A stretch of DNA of 64,000 bases, taken from NCBI GenBank assembly GCA_947650285.1, contig CANTFL010001315.1, forward strand, positions 558,001 to 622,000, read 5' to 3'. The notes below the pieces were generated by a model. It was not told the DNA's origin. It saw nothing but the letters and a program-made list of their open reading frames with translations, and made no database searches. This DNA is from Hyaloperonospora brassicae (Eukaryota > Oomycota > Peronosporomycetes > Peronosporales > Peronosporaceae). Below are positions 1-9,183 of this stretch, one piece after another. Made by a program: the position numbers and the translations under genes. Numbering within the stretch: position 1 is the first letter of the stretch; each line of letters opens with the position of its first letter.

Positions 1-381
1 CGTGACTTTGCGACTTGATTTTCATTGCGAAAACGCATATGCCCAGCAGTACACGGACAATGGGCGGACGAAAAGCGAGCGTTCAGTTCGACCACTTTTG
101 GGGACGGTCGGACAACTGCTGGTGGGCTGGTGGTGGGTTCAGACAGGTCAAGACAGAGGAGGAGGGAGTACCAGCAGGACGTGAAGTGACGCTATCGCAC
201 TCAACTGTCGATCGATCTACTGACGGTTTAAGTCCCATGAAGCCATCTGAACTCGCAGTACATAGTACCCGCAACGACTGACTTCTGGACTGCAACTACA
301 GTCCACGGCACCATTTGCTATTGCAGTTCGTTGTCATCACCTCAAACACGTCTTGGCTCGATCGTGCATTGTCCTCTTGGC
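1..381. other. Left edge, no gene recognised
   Basis: Short overlapping open frames occur on both strands, but none resembles a known protein or shows a splice pattern I could join. It lies downstream of the minus-strand gene that ends at 382. Confidence 0.5.
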
Positions 382-1462
382 CTAAAACAATACGTAGGCG
401 ATCGAGTCGCCGAGTGTGCCACCAATCATCGTGCCAACACCTGGTCGCACTGCTGTGCCTACAGCTGCACCGATCCCTCCTGTGATGACGGCCAGTGCCG
501 ACCGAGAAGCATTGCGACCGGTGCTGGCCACGAACGTCGCCAGCGTATCCTCCTCGTCCTCGCCTTCCGTGCTCTGGACGCCCTCCTCAATCGAGCGCAG
601 GTTCTTCTTGTGCCCGTGTCCATTACTTCTCGACATGAAGCGTCGGTAGAGAATGAAAATGAGCTGCTGGGTCTGTTTGTTTGCATTGCACGTGATACCA
701 TCAACAACTCGAAACCGTCACAAGACATTGACCACATACGCACACGGCGCAAGAAGCGCATGTTTTCCGCCCACACGGACAGAATGACATTGACCATCTC
801 TTGACAGGGTATGCAACGTACCTCTTCCACCAGAAAAATAGCAACGTGACTCAGCACATTCGCACGCATGCCCGTTTTGACCATCAATGCCGCAGATGCT
901 ATCTTGCTCGACGTGCGTGCGTACTTGCGCGTAGCGGACTTGCTGATGTCTATACAGCCCCACAACACGAGACAAAGTCAATGTGAACAACACACACACA
1001 TATATATATATATATATACAATCAGCACCACATTGAGCGCGACAAGTAGCACAAGCGCTACACGCTCAAAGCGTGACGTGCACCTTTGATGAGTTTGCTG
1101 ACAATCTGCGGACGGCAGTAGCGCAGCGCGACCTCTTCCAGCGAGCGCACGTATGTCGTAATACTGAGCGACTTGCCGAACGACTTGGCACTTGCGAGAC
1201 TGAACTCTTCCATCGACGGCGGTACAAACTCTTCCTTCTCCTCGACAGCGACATGCACGTCCTCAAAGTCGTCGTCACTCGACTCGTCCGACACGTCGAG
1301 GTCCAATGTAGCCATGTACGCATTCAGCACCATCATGCCCTGGAGTGCAGCCGACCGGACAGCCAAAATGGCTACATCTTTTGGATAAAAGTGCTTGAAA
1401 AACGGCTTCTTGTCCACGAGCAGGTACGTCTTGGACGGCTGCTGGGCGGCGACGACGCTCAT
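382..1462 (-). CDS. Membrane protein of unknown function, three exons
   Basis: Proposed exons on the minus strand are 1462-1084, 949-822 and 663-382, giving 262 residues. Donors read AAAG/GTGCAC and GAG/GTACGT, acceptors TATAG and CAGCAG, and all phases agree. The N-terminal third has an acidic patch (SDESSDDDFED). Exon 2 ends and exon 3 begins inside a hydrophobic stretch (VLSHVAIFLVEE then LIFILYRRF), so splicing builds one membrane segment. The C-terminus is rich in glycine and alanine, resembling a glycine-zipper hairpin. The start chosen is the Met beginning MSVVAAQQ; the frame stays open upstream, so a longer N-terminus is possible. I do not recognise the family. A conserved oomycete membrane protein is likely, but its function is unknown. 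The upstream side is shared with the dienoyl-CoA reductase gene. Confidence 0.6.
991..1018. repeat. (CA)n(TA)n microsatellite in intron 1
   Basis: A run of CA repeats passes directly into nine TA repeats inside the predicted 134-nt first intron of the membrane-protein gene. Confidence 0.85.
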
Positions 1463-1933
1463 CTGGAAGTGCAGTAGAGTCAGGTCTTGGCAATCCACAA
1501 CAGCAGCAACAGAAGAAGTGGGTGCAGCCAATGGACGGCGATGGCTACATGATACGCACTGATCACATACGTTGTACCGCGGTCTCGAACGCGCCGAGAG
1601 AGCTCCAGCTAGTGGCTGTCGACACGGCAAATAGTGCGGATATTGCACCGGTATACCGATATGAGACGCGCCCTACAAAGAAATATTACAAACCAAAAGG
1701 CAGTCGTTGTTTCGCTACATTTTATGCAGCCTTTGTTGTGCAGCCCTTTGACAGTTACAGTATAAATCGATCGCTTTGGCGCAGCAATCCCCATGAATAC
1801 TGGATAACATGCCGAAAAAACCTCACCTCGCCCATCGTTCCTCGATACGAATTCTGTATTTACCTCACGAGTCGTCGACTCGGTCGTGTCCATTTGTGGT
1901 ATTGACAGTTTTTCGTCGACGTGGGCCGTGTGA
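1463..1933. promoter_or_regulatory. Shared upstream region of two divergent genes
   Basis: This 471-bp gap separates the start of the minus-strand membrane protein from the start of the plus-strand dienoyl-CoA reductase. I see no clear core element. Its role as a promoter rests only on position. Confidence 0.35.
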
Positions 1934-2827
1934 ATGGATTCCGCGTGTCTCGACCGCGTGTTCCGTCGCGACGCCTGTGCCGGACGCGTTGCGCTTGTGA
2001 CAGGAGGCGGGTCTGGCATTGGCCAAGAGATTGCCGTCAAGCTCGCTGAGTACGGCGCCAAAGTCGCTGTGTTTGGCCGACGACAGGCAGCTCTTGAAAG
2101 GACTGTGGATCTTATGCGTGATCGCGGACTACCCGAAGGCTCTTGTATACGTATACAAGGCGATGTACGCTCGACGGAGAGCGCCGAAAAGGCTGTGCAG
2201 CAGGTGGTGGAGACATATGGCAAGTTGGATGTCCTGGTGAACTCTGCTGCGGGGAACTTTTTGGCTCTGGCCGAGAAACTGTCGACGAACGCGTTCCGGA
2301 CCGTCATGGAGATTGACGCTATTGGGACGTTCAACATGAGTCGGGCAGCATTCGAGCCGCTGAAACGCAGTGGCGATGGACGGATTGTCAATATCACAGC
2401 CACACTGCAGCTCCCTGCGACGTGGTACCAAGTGCACGCGTCGGCGGCCAAAGCTGCAGTGGACAGCATTACCCGCTCATTGGCGCTGGAGTGGGGACAA
2501 TTTGGTATTCGTGTGACTGGTGTCGCTCCTGGACCGATTGCAGATACGGCTGGCACGGCCAAATTAGGAGGAGACAGAGACGCGGCAGCGAGGAAGGAAT
2601 ATATAGCCAGTACGATCCCTGTGGGTCGCGCCGGTGCTAAGACGGACATTGCTGCTGCAGTGCTGTACTTGGTGTCCCCCGTAGGCAACTTTGTGTCTGG
2701 GGAAGTGCTGATTGTCGATGGAGGACACTATTTGTACAAGAAACCCATCATGTCTCGTGCGGCACTTGAGCACTGGTCCAAGACGATGGAGAAAAAGTCA
2801 CGCGTCGTGGCCGACTCGAAGTTGTAA
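1934..2827 (+). CDS. DECR2: Peroxisomal 2,4-dienoyl-CoA reductase (SDR family)
   Basis: Intronless, 297 residues. It is a short-chain dehydrogenase that uses NADPH to reduce 2,4-dienoyl-CoA esters during beta-oxidation of unsaturated fatty acids. The Rossmann nucleotide motif TGGGSGIG is at residues 23-30, and an NSAAGNF motif follows in the middle. The usual SDR Tyr-x3-Lys is replaced by the HxxxAK pattern (HASAAK) seen in the dienoyl-CoA reductase subfamily, followed by RSLALEWG and APGPI. The last three residues are SKL, a canonical PTS1 signal, so the enzyme should be peroxisomal. The ATG at 1934 gives a length typical of the family. A long open frame on the opposite strand (1609-2688) is only a shadow of this gene. 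Confidence 0.93.
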   Translation: MDSACLDRVFRRDACAGRVALVTGGGSGIGQEIAVKLAEYGAKVAVFGRRQAALERTVDLMRDRGLPEGSCIRIQGDVRSTESAEKAVQQVVETYGKLDVLVNSAAGNFLALAEKLSTNAFRTVMEIDAIGTFNMSRAAFEPLKRSGDGRIVNITATLQLPATWYQVHASAAKAAVDSITRSLALEWGQFGIRVTGVAPGPIADTAGTAKLGGDRDAAARKEYIASTIPVGRAGAKTDIAAAVLYLVSPVGNFVSGEVLIVDGGHYLYKKPIMSRAALEHWSKTMEKKSRVVADSKL

Positions 2828-4023
2828 ATACAATGTGTGTGAGTCACTACTTTGGTTGCAAACGGTGTAAACGATTCTGGTTTCAGCGTAAGGAACGTGG
2901 GCACTTTGTACATGTATGATGCAAACCTCAAGTTGCAGTACCTGACCTTAGTGTCATTATGCTTGATCGCGATATTCCGGTGAGTGGTTGTGGATGTTCG
3001 TACGTGTTGCGATCCAAGTATTCACCGTATCGTTTCGACGGTCGGTTCTGCTGGGTTCCACAAGAGGCCTGTAGCAAAACACAATGGTTGATGATCCATT
3101 CTTCTCTTGTGGTACTTGCCTCGACGGACACAGAACCTCTGACTTCAGGATGAAGTCCATGCAACCAATACTGCCGTATGGTCTCGTTCATGCGTGGCAA
3201 AGGCAACCTCTAGCACAATCAATCAGCACGTCGTACGATGTCGACCATTAGTGATTTATCTGAGCCGAACGTCGGTCAGGTGGTCATCTTGCAAAATGCC
3301 TTCAACTTGCGGATTTGGAGCTCGCTTGGAGGTCATGCAACTAGTTGCGCTTTCTCTTGTGTATCTTAATGTGTGCGCCCTGATTGTTCCGTTACGATCG
3401 ACTTCAACGACGGTCACTGTCCACGGCACAACAAGATCGAAGAACGCACTCTCCAATGCGTCACGCGCGTCATGCAAAGCTGCCTATTTGCTTTCTTCTC
3501 TAGTGCTTGTCAAAGTATAGCAGAATGAACTCGACTCACTCTGTCGCTGTTTGCAGTGGACTTTCCCCGGTGGGTGTGTGGGTCCTATATGAAGCTGATC
3601 CCAGATCAGTGGACATCAAACAGTAACCATAAGCGTAATCATACTCGCAACGAATGGCAGACACACGTCCACACCCACATCTGCAGAGCCGATCGCTAGC
3701 GCAATCATTCGTTTCGTTCGTCGACAATTGTAGGATGTCTTAACGTGCAACGTCTTCGCAGTAGAGCACGTCTACGTCTCGCTCAATACGACGCAACAGT
3801 CCATATATGCTGTGAGACAAGCAATCGAGTTTATCAATTGCAATGGCATTTATTACTAACAGATGCGTGATCAAAGTATCTTGGCACCAGGACCGAGTCC
3901 AGCGTGTGAACCTCTCTGCTGTCCTCAACCGTAGCTCACCATTGGCCTGCGACATCAGCAGCAGCACATTAGCAATCTCCTCAATCCCTTACAATTGCTC
4001 CACTACACAGCAGTAATGCGTGC
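2828..4023. other. Intergenic, possible decayed coding pieces only
   Basis: Short frames near 2930-3210 and 3256-3477 (minus) look vaguely protein-like, but they lack starts, recognisable motifs or splice continuity. They may be old transposon remains. No gene is supported. Confidence 0.4.
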
Positions 4024-4414
4024 TCACTGGTTCAGCAAACTCTGGCGCTCTTCCAGCGTCGAGCCGCTGAGGTCTCGATCTTCCCGTCCGCTCTTCCTCG
4101 TCTCCTTGTAATAGACCATGGACGACACGACAAAGAGCGTCCCGTATAGACACGCAGACTCAAAGATGGACACGGAACTCGCAGCGCTCTTGCTGATCTT
4201 GAGGTACTCGGGTTGCACCTTGATTAGGATCCCCACCAGGAACAAAAAGAGGAACCCGCAGAGCGACAGCAGCGAGCAGCTCAGCGCCCCTGTCCATCAA
4301 ATCAAGAGCAGCACCGGAGAAAGGGGTTCATAGCGTATGGTCAGTCGTTTCGTTATCGTCAAGTGGATCGTTGAGCGCCGCGACGGCCGTCGTACAAAAG
4401 ACTTTATTCGACAT
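4024..4414 (-). CDS. RNase kappa-like two-pass membrane protein
   Basis: Exon 1 (4414-4396, 19 nt) joins exon 2 (4289-4024) across a 106-nt intron with donor TTTT/GTACGA and acceptor GACAG/GG, giving 94 residues. The protein has two hydrophobic segments: LSLCGFLFLFLVGILIKV after a short N-terminus, and SACLYGTLFVVSSMVYY in the middle. A charged cytosolic tail follows. Size, spacing and the LVGILIKVQPEYL region resemble ribonuclease kappa, a small membrane subunit associated with the vacuolar H+-ATPase in animals and present across eukaryotes. The family assignment is by resemblance only, and a ribonuclease activity should not be assumed. It is divergent from the TMEM14 gene. The tiny first exon means ab initio tools may miss the start. 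Confidence 0.68.
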
Positions 4415-4797
4415 GTCGGAGTAGTCGTGACGTCTGGCGTAGGGAATAGATATATCGATAGTATCTGTTCGAATGATCAGATAGAGTGCTATTTACGGAC
4501 ACGGATTTGAAACGTGCTGCGAGCGTCGGGACTTGTTGGTTCGAACATGATTTACAAAGTCGCGTGTTCTGATTCGTAGATAATCCACTGCTTAGAAAGA
4601 CGGCGCACATCGGCGAACCCATCACTGTTTCTAAACGACAGACAGACTGACTGACTGACTGACTGACTGACTGTCGTCGAGTGGTCTAAACTTCTGTCCA
4701 GTACGAGTCAGTCAGTTTGAAAAAAAGGTCGTCGTCACTCGCTCTACCGACACAAAAGAAGAAGCAAAGGCAGAAGCAGAAGACAAAGACGAACAGT
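4415..4797. promoter_or_regulatory. Divergent promoter region with (GACT)n
   Basis: This 383-bp gap lies between the starts of the RNase kappa-like (-) and TMEM14 (+) genes. It contains about seven tandem GACT units at 4645-4672. No TATA box is evident. Confidence 0.4.
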
Positions 4798-5357
4798 ATG
4801 TACGACTTTTGCCTCACGATTCCAGTACGTTCTCGTCGCACCTGACGCGCACCCCACGCCCCAATTCTTTTTCGATTCTCGTCTTGTTTCGATTGCATAC
4901 GTACTCGCTGCTGCTTTGTATCCGTATGCAAAAACGCACAAACACTTCTGGCAAACGCATGTAAAGAGTGCTAATAGTTGTTCACTTGTGCATTTCTTGT
5001 TCTTTTTCAACGCTTTAGTACGGTGTCGTGCTGGGTGTCGGTGGCTTAGCAGGTTTTGCCTTCTCCGGCAGCACCACGTCACTGGTAGCTGGCGGTCTGT
5101 CCGGCGCTTTCCTGAGCTTTGTGGGCTACTGTAGCTACAATGAGTACAAGCAGAGCCCCGTGACGTCCAAGCTCTGGCCTGCCATCTCGCTGGCCGTGTC
5201 CGCGCCGCTCGCTGTTGTCATGGGCAATCGCTTCATCAGCACGAACGTCTTTTTCCCTGCGGGTCTCGTCAGTGCATACAGCGCCGGCATGACGGGGTTC
5301 TACGTATGGCTGCTGTGCAAGCAGAGCAAGCCTCAGTACAAGAAGAAGAAAGTGTAG
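4798..5357 (+). CDS. TMEM14 family membrane protein
   Basis: Exon 1 (4798-4824) encodes the nine residues MYDFCLTIP. It joins exon 2 (5019-5357) across a 194-nt intron, donor CCA/GTACGT and acceptor TTTAG, both phase 0, giving 121 residues. The N-terminal signature MxDFCxTIPYG followed by a glycine-rich hydrophobic segment is typical of TMEM14 (UPF0136) proteins. Four hydrophobic segments fit a small helical-bundle membrane protein, and the C-terminus is lysine-rich. In animals TMEM14C is mitochondrial and linked to haem synthesis, while plant FAX1 relatives move fatty acids out of plastids. The role here cannot be told from sequence. The tiny first exon is the notable feature. Confidence 0.9.
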
Positions 5358-6942
5358 AGGAGAAGTTTGTCCGGTGTGCTGCCATGTCAATACCACCTCG
5401 TTCGTGAGCAGTCGCTGTGGCTGTTGTGTTTACTGTTGTTGTGTAGCTTGAAGACGCTACTGGCTGGACTGATGAGCTACTTGTGAAAGAAGCAGGACAA
5501 GGGGTTGGCCGCATTAGTCGAGTCGTCTTTGTTGTGCTACGCTCAAAAGCAAGCGCGATCGCTAGTTCTGGAACATGACCATGTGTGTGCTTACTGACAT
5601 GCAGTAGTATATCTGTTCGAGTATTTGGCTCCGAACAAGGCAATAGTGGCGTGGTGGTCGACGCAGCCATTTAGATAGTGTTGGAACGGGAACGCACTGC
5701 AGTGCCTTGTTGTTGAAGGTAAAATCTGTTGTTTGATGACTTCCCCTCTCTCCTGCCACGAATATCGTCTGCAGCGTTGACGGCTACGTAGCGTACGAAT
5801 GGCAAGAAGAGTGAAAGTTGTCCTTGTACCTGAACGAGCTACTTGCTTGTTGAATATCAGTGCAAGTCTGATGTCCTCCGCCAACCTCAGACACGACATT
5901 GCAAGCTGCCTCCCAGCTTCGTACTGCCGTTGACGTACACACGATTAGACAGCGCGTGATTGATGCACAAATGATACGAGTTGATGCCCATAACATCCAT
6001 CGCATGTCACTTCGCGTCGAGAGGGCTCCAAACAATTGTTGACTACGACGATAGCGGTAGGACAGGCAAGTTCAAGAAGGCTCTCCGCTAGACCACAATG
6101 GTCGCTTTGAATCGATCCTGTGTAGTTCATACAAAACGACGAGGATACCGTTGTTGCCAACATCTCAGGATCAATACGGGTCGACTTTAGGCAGCGTCGG
6201 TTGCCGATAATATGGCGACGGATGTACTTACAGCGTGCACCCATGTGAGCAAATCAGGAAACTAACAAACAACGATAGCCCTTGTTTCGTATGCGACGCT
6301 CGTGTGGTAGATGGCCTACGAAACTGATAGTGGGTGGCTGAAGTCAGTGCTGTGCACCACCTAAGCGTACCCGTCCTCGAGTGAAACGTACCAGGGCAAA
6401 GTGAACGCGTGCCGACTTTTTACCTGCTATTCAGCCACAAGAGACGTGCGATGGACCAAAGTGATAACTATGCAGCGATAATTGCCGCTGCTGTATTCTT
6501 CGATCAATATCCGTCTACACTTACTGAGCCTTTGCCTGGTCCCTTAGATGCAACGGTCCCCATAGCTGAGCAGCCAGTCTTAACGTGCACACGACCACGA
6601 GGTGAGCAGACCACGTTGAAGTTACTGTACCCATTTCACCTCTGCCAATCAGCGCGACGATCGTTTCGGTTGACAACTCGATGCTTTCCGCCACGTGGTG
6701 AACCGCGTAGCACATGTCCACCCACGCAGCAACTACGAATCAGATCGTTTCTACCTTTTATATTAACCAATCAAAACAGACCAACGTCGTGGCAACACGA
6801 CCCGTGCAAAGCAATAAGAGCTCCTGCTGCTGCTGCTGCTGCTGCTGCTGTTTGCACCGTTTGCATCGCCTGTCTGTCTGTCTGTCAACACCCGACGCGT
6901 GCCACGCCACCTCCATTACCAGCACTGTCAGCAGCTACCGAT
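5358..6942. other. Intergenic, no recognised gene
   Basis: Open frames of up to about 130 codons occur on both strands, such as 5945-6244 (-). None shows a known motif or a clean exon chain. A plus-strand frame at 6409-7266 runs antisense into MBF1 and is treated as chance. Confidence 0.4.
6824..6850. repeat. (CTG)9 trinucleotide repeat
   Basis: About nine CTG units in a row, 93 bp beyond the 3' end of the minus-strand MBF1 gene. A (CTGT)n-like run follows at about 6870-6885. Confidence 0.85.
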
Positions 6943-7504
6943 CTACGCGGCACTTTTCTTCGGCTTGTGGCCGCGCGGGAGCTGCACGCCCAGTGCGCGA
7001 TTCAGTTTCGAGATGATCTGTCCATTCGGAATCGCGCGGCCCGACTCGTAGTCGGCAATGACCTGTGGTTTCTCATTAATGAGCGTGCCCAGCTGCTTCT
7101 GGTTCATCTTCTTGGCCATGCGCGCCTTCATGAGCGCCTGCGACAGACTACGGTCCACCACGTCGTGTTTAAAGTGCTCCGTGTCTTCCTCGAGCTTGCG
7201 GGCGTTCACAGTCGCGCCGCTGTGCGCGCCCTTGTTCGTCCCGGCCCCGTCTGTCGCCCCCAATAAGTAGAGCCACAGCACAGCACACCAAGTCAGTCCG
7301 GTCCAAACCCTTAACGAACAACGTGTGGGCGTGTATTGACCAATCACAGACGAGCACACACCAGCCCGTACATTTGGTTTCCGTGACCACGTCACCCGTG
7401 CGACGCGCGCTGTTGAGCATCTGCTGCTTCGCTGCGCCGCGAGGGGCCGGGCGGCTGCCCCAGCCAGCTGGTTCCCAGTCCTGTCCTTGCGTAAAGTTGC
7501 TCAT
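6943..7504 (-). CDS. MBF1: Multiprotein bridging factor 1 (MBF1/EDF1)
   Basis: Exon 1 (7504-7396) joins exon 2 (7250-6943) across a 145-nt intron with donor ACGG/GTGACG and acceptor GACAG/AC, phase 1, giving 138 residues. The N-terminal MBF1 domain (residues 1 to about 70) opens with DWEPAGWGSRP. A Cro/C1-type helix-turn-helix follows, with the diagnostic stretch INEKPQVIADYESGRAIPN. The basic tail ends HKPKKSAA. MBF1 is a transcription coactivator that bridges TBP and activators, and it also acts at stalled and collided ribosomes. It is divergent from SmG across a 310-bp shared region. Confidence 0.95.
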
Positions 7505-7814
7505 CGTCTCGCGCGTCGCTCGTTCGCTGCGCTCTGTGGGACACCTGTGCGCTCGGTGGGCTTCTCCAAAGTGAACGAACGGTCGGACTCTTGTCCAAGA
7601 CGGACGCAGGGACCATCACTCTGGCCTGCGTTCCAGAACGTCTTGTCAAACAGAAGAGGTGGTAGTATCCTCTTTGACTGTCTGCCTAACCGTATGCGAT
7701 GCGAAATGGTGTGGCGGACACCATATTGGTGTGCCCAACACACCCACTGGCCACGCACTGGGCAGATTGATCGACCGAGTCCGCTAGCGAGCGACCTTGA
7801 GCAAGCAAGCCAGC
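7505..7814. promoter_or_regulatory. Bidirectional promoter, MBF1 / SmG
   Basis: The 310 bp between two divergent housekeeping genes include an inverted repeat at 7718-7732 (ACACCA, TAT, TGGTGT) with an ATTGG (reverse CCAAT) inside it. CCAAT boxes are common in eukaryotic housekeeping promoters. Function is inferred from position. Confidence 0.45.
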
Positions 7815-8145
7815 ATGGTGAAGACAGCAGGGCCGGACCTGAAGCGATACATGGACAAGCGACTGAGTCTCAAGCTGAATGGCAACCGCAAGGTCTCGGG
7901 CGTGCTGCGCGGGTTTGACCAGTTTATGAACGTCACGCTCGACGAGACGGTCGAAGAGGTCTCGGCGACAGAGTCCAACCGCATTGGCATGGTGGTAAGG
8001 CGAGCGCTTATTGGACGAAAGAGCTGGCATCGGGTCACGGGTCCGCGTGCAGTACTGACACGATAACCGCGGTGGGCTGTCCTATCTATGTCAGGTCATT
8101 CGCGGCAATAGCATCGTGCAGTTCGAGTGCCTCGAGCGGGTCTAA
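7815..8145 (+). CDS. SNRPG: Small nuclear ribonucleoprotein SmG
   Basis: Exon 1 (7815-7994) and exon 2 (8095-8145) join across a 100-nt intron (GTG/GTAAGG to GTCAG/GTC), giving 76 residues, the same length as human SmG. Sm1 motif residues run through MDKRLSLKLNGNRKVSGVLRG with FDQFMN following. The Sm2 motif IRGNSIVQFE lies in exon 2 and ends ECLERV. SmG is one of the seven ring proteins on U1, U2, U4 and U5 snRNAs. The ATG at 7815 is preferred over an upstream in-frame TTG because only it gives the family length. It converges on GAR1. Confidence 0.96.
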
Positions 8146-8486
8146 TCGACGGCGACGGAGGCCACAAGTGACGCGCGCGCTACCCGACGTCGATGCGTGT
8201 CGTTTTGACTTGGATTCATCGCTGTGTCAAGTCAACAAGTGCTGTGATGGAGGCTGCACGTGATTGGCACCATGCGGCGCTTTTGCCACCGTCAACGTAA
8301 TAAGCTGAGGACCACGAGATATCTAAAACAGGTTTATAACGGGTTGTTCCACGCCAACACGAGTAAAAGCATCATCATCTTGATGGCGACACTGTTCCAC
8401 TACGCTGAAATAGCATCGAAGCGTGTCGCCTTTTCACTTGCGGCGTACACTATCATAATCTACGTTAGGTGCTGCGGGTCGAGTCG
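8146..8486. other. Convergent 3' region between SmG and GAR1
   Basis: 341 bp between two facing gene ends. No further gene is seen; it must hold both 3' UTRs and polyadenylation sites. Confidence 0.6.
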
Positions 8487-9183
8487 CTAGTAGCGCCCCC
8501 GACCACCTCCAAAGCTTCGCCCGCCGCCACGGCCGGCCCCACGTCCACCGAATCCACCGCCCCGTCCACTGAAACCACCACCTCGTCCACTGAATCCTCC
8601 GCGGCCACCACCGCGACCACTGAAGCCACCGCGACCTGCACTGCGACCACCGCCTCGTCCACCGCGAGCACCTCCACGACCGCCGCGACCAGCCCCGGCT
8701 GGTTTAGTCCCTGACTTTTCAGTGAACCGACTCAATGGAAGCAGCTTGTCTGGACTAATAAACACTTTGTCTCCATTCTGGAACGACGTTGCGGACACGC
8801 CCGTGTCGGGCTTGACTGTGAACATGACTTCGTTGATCGACCCGAGGATCTCGTCCACTTTGCCGATACGGGTCTTGTTTTCCAAGAAAGCGCCAGCGTT
8901 AAAGTACGGCACTTTGTCGTTTGTGCTCTTGTACACCATCTCGTTCTCGCATGCGTGCATGAACGACCCCAGCTCTACCAATGCAGTTACGCCAGCGTTA
9001 GACCATGGACAAGTCCTCACACATTCACGTTTTAGTCAGTGATCAATACGCACCAACGACGAAAGCGGGCGGGCCTTCGGGTTCGCGAAAACCGCCACGA
9101 CCGCCACTGCGTCCACCAAAGCCGCCGCCACGAGCTCCACCACGTCCTCCGCGGAATCCACCGCGTCCCCCTCGAAACGACAT
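8487..9183 (-). CDS. GAR1: H/ACA snoRNP protein GAR1
   Basis: Exon 1 (9183-9054) joins exon 2 (8974-8487) across a 79-nt intron, donor GTTG/GTGCGT and acceptor GGTAG/AG, phase 1, giving 205 residues. The layout is classical: an N-terminal glycine/arginine-rich domain, a central Gar1/Naf1 beta-barrel ([18 protein letters not shown], then [23 protein letters not shown]), and a long C-terminal RGG/GGF domain. GAR1 is a core subunit of H/ACA ribonucleoproteins, which pseudouridylate rRNA and snRNA in the nucleolus and Cajal bodies. The low-complexity GGR coding produces false plus-strand Ser/Thr-rich and Pro-rich frames. Confidence 0.96.

Noticed and set aside
1609..2688. 359-codon minus-strand open frame
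   Set aside because: It is antisense to the dienoyl-CoA reductase gene, and its composition is the shadow of GC-rich codons.
6409..7266. 285-codon plus-strand open frame
   Set aside because: It overlaps MBF1 on the other strand, contains a simple-repeat polyalanine run and has no domain.
8465..8714. Ser/Thr-rich and Val-rich open frames on both strands
   Set aside because: They are shadows of the glycine/arginine-rich coding of GAR1.
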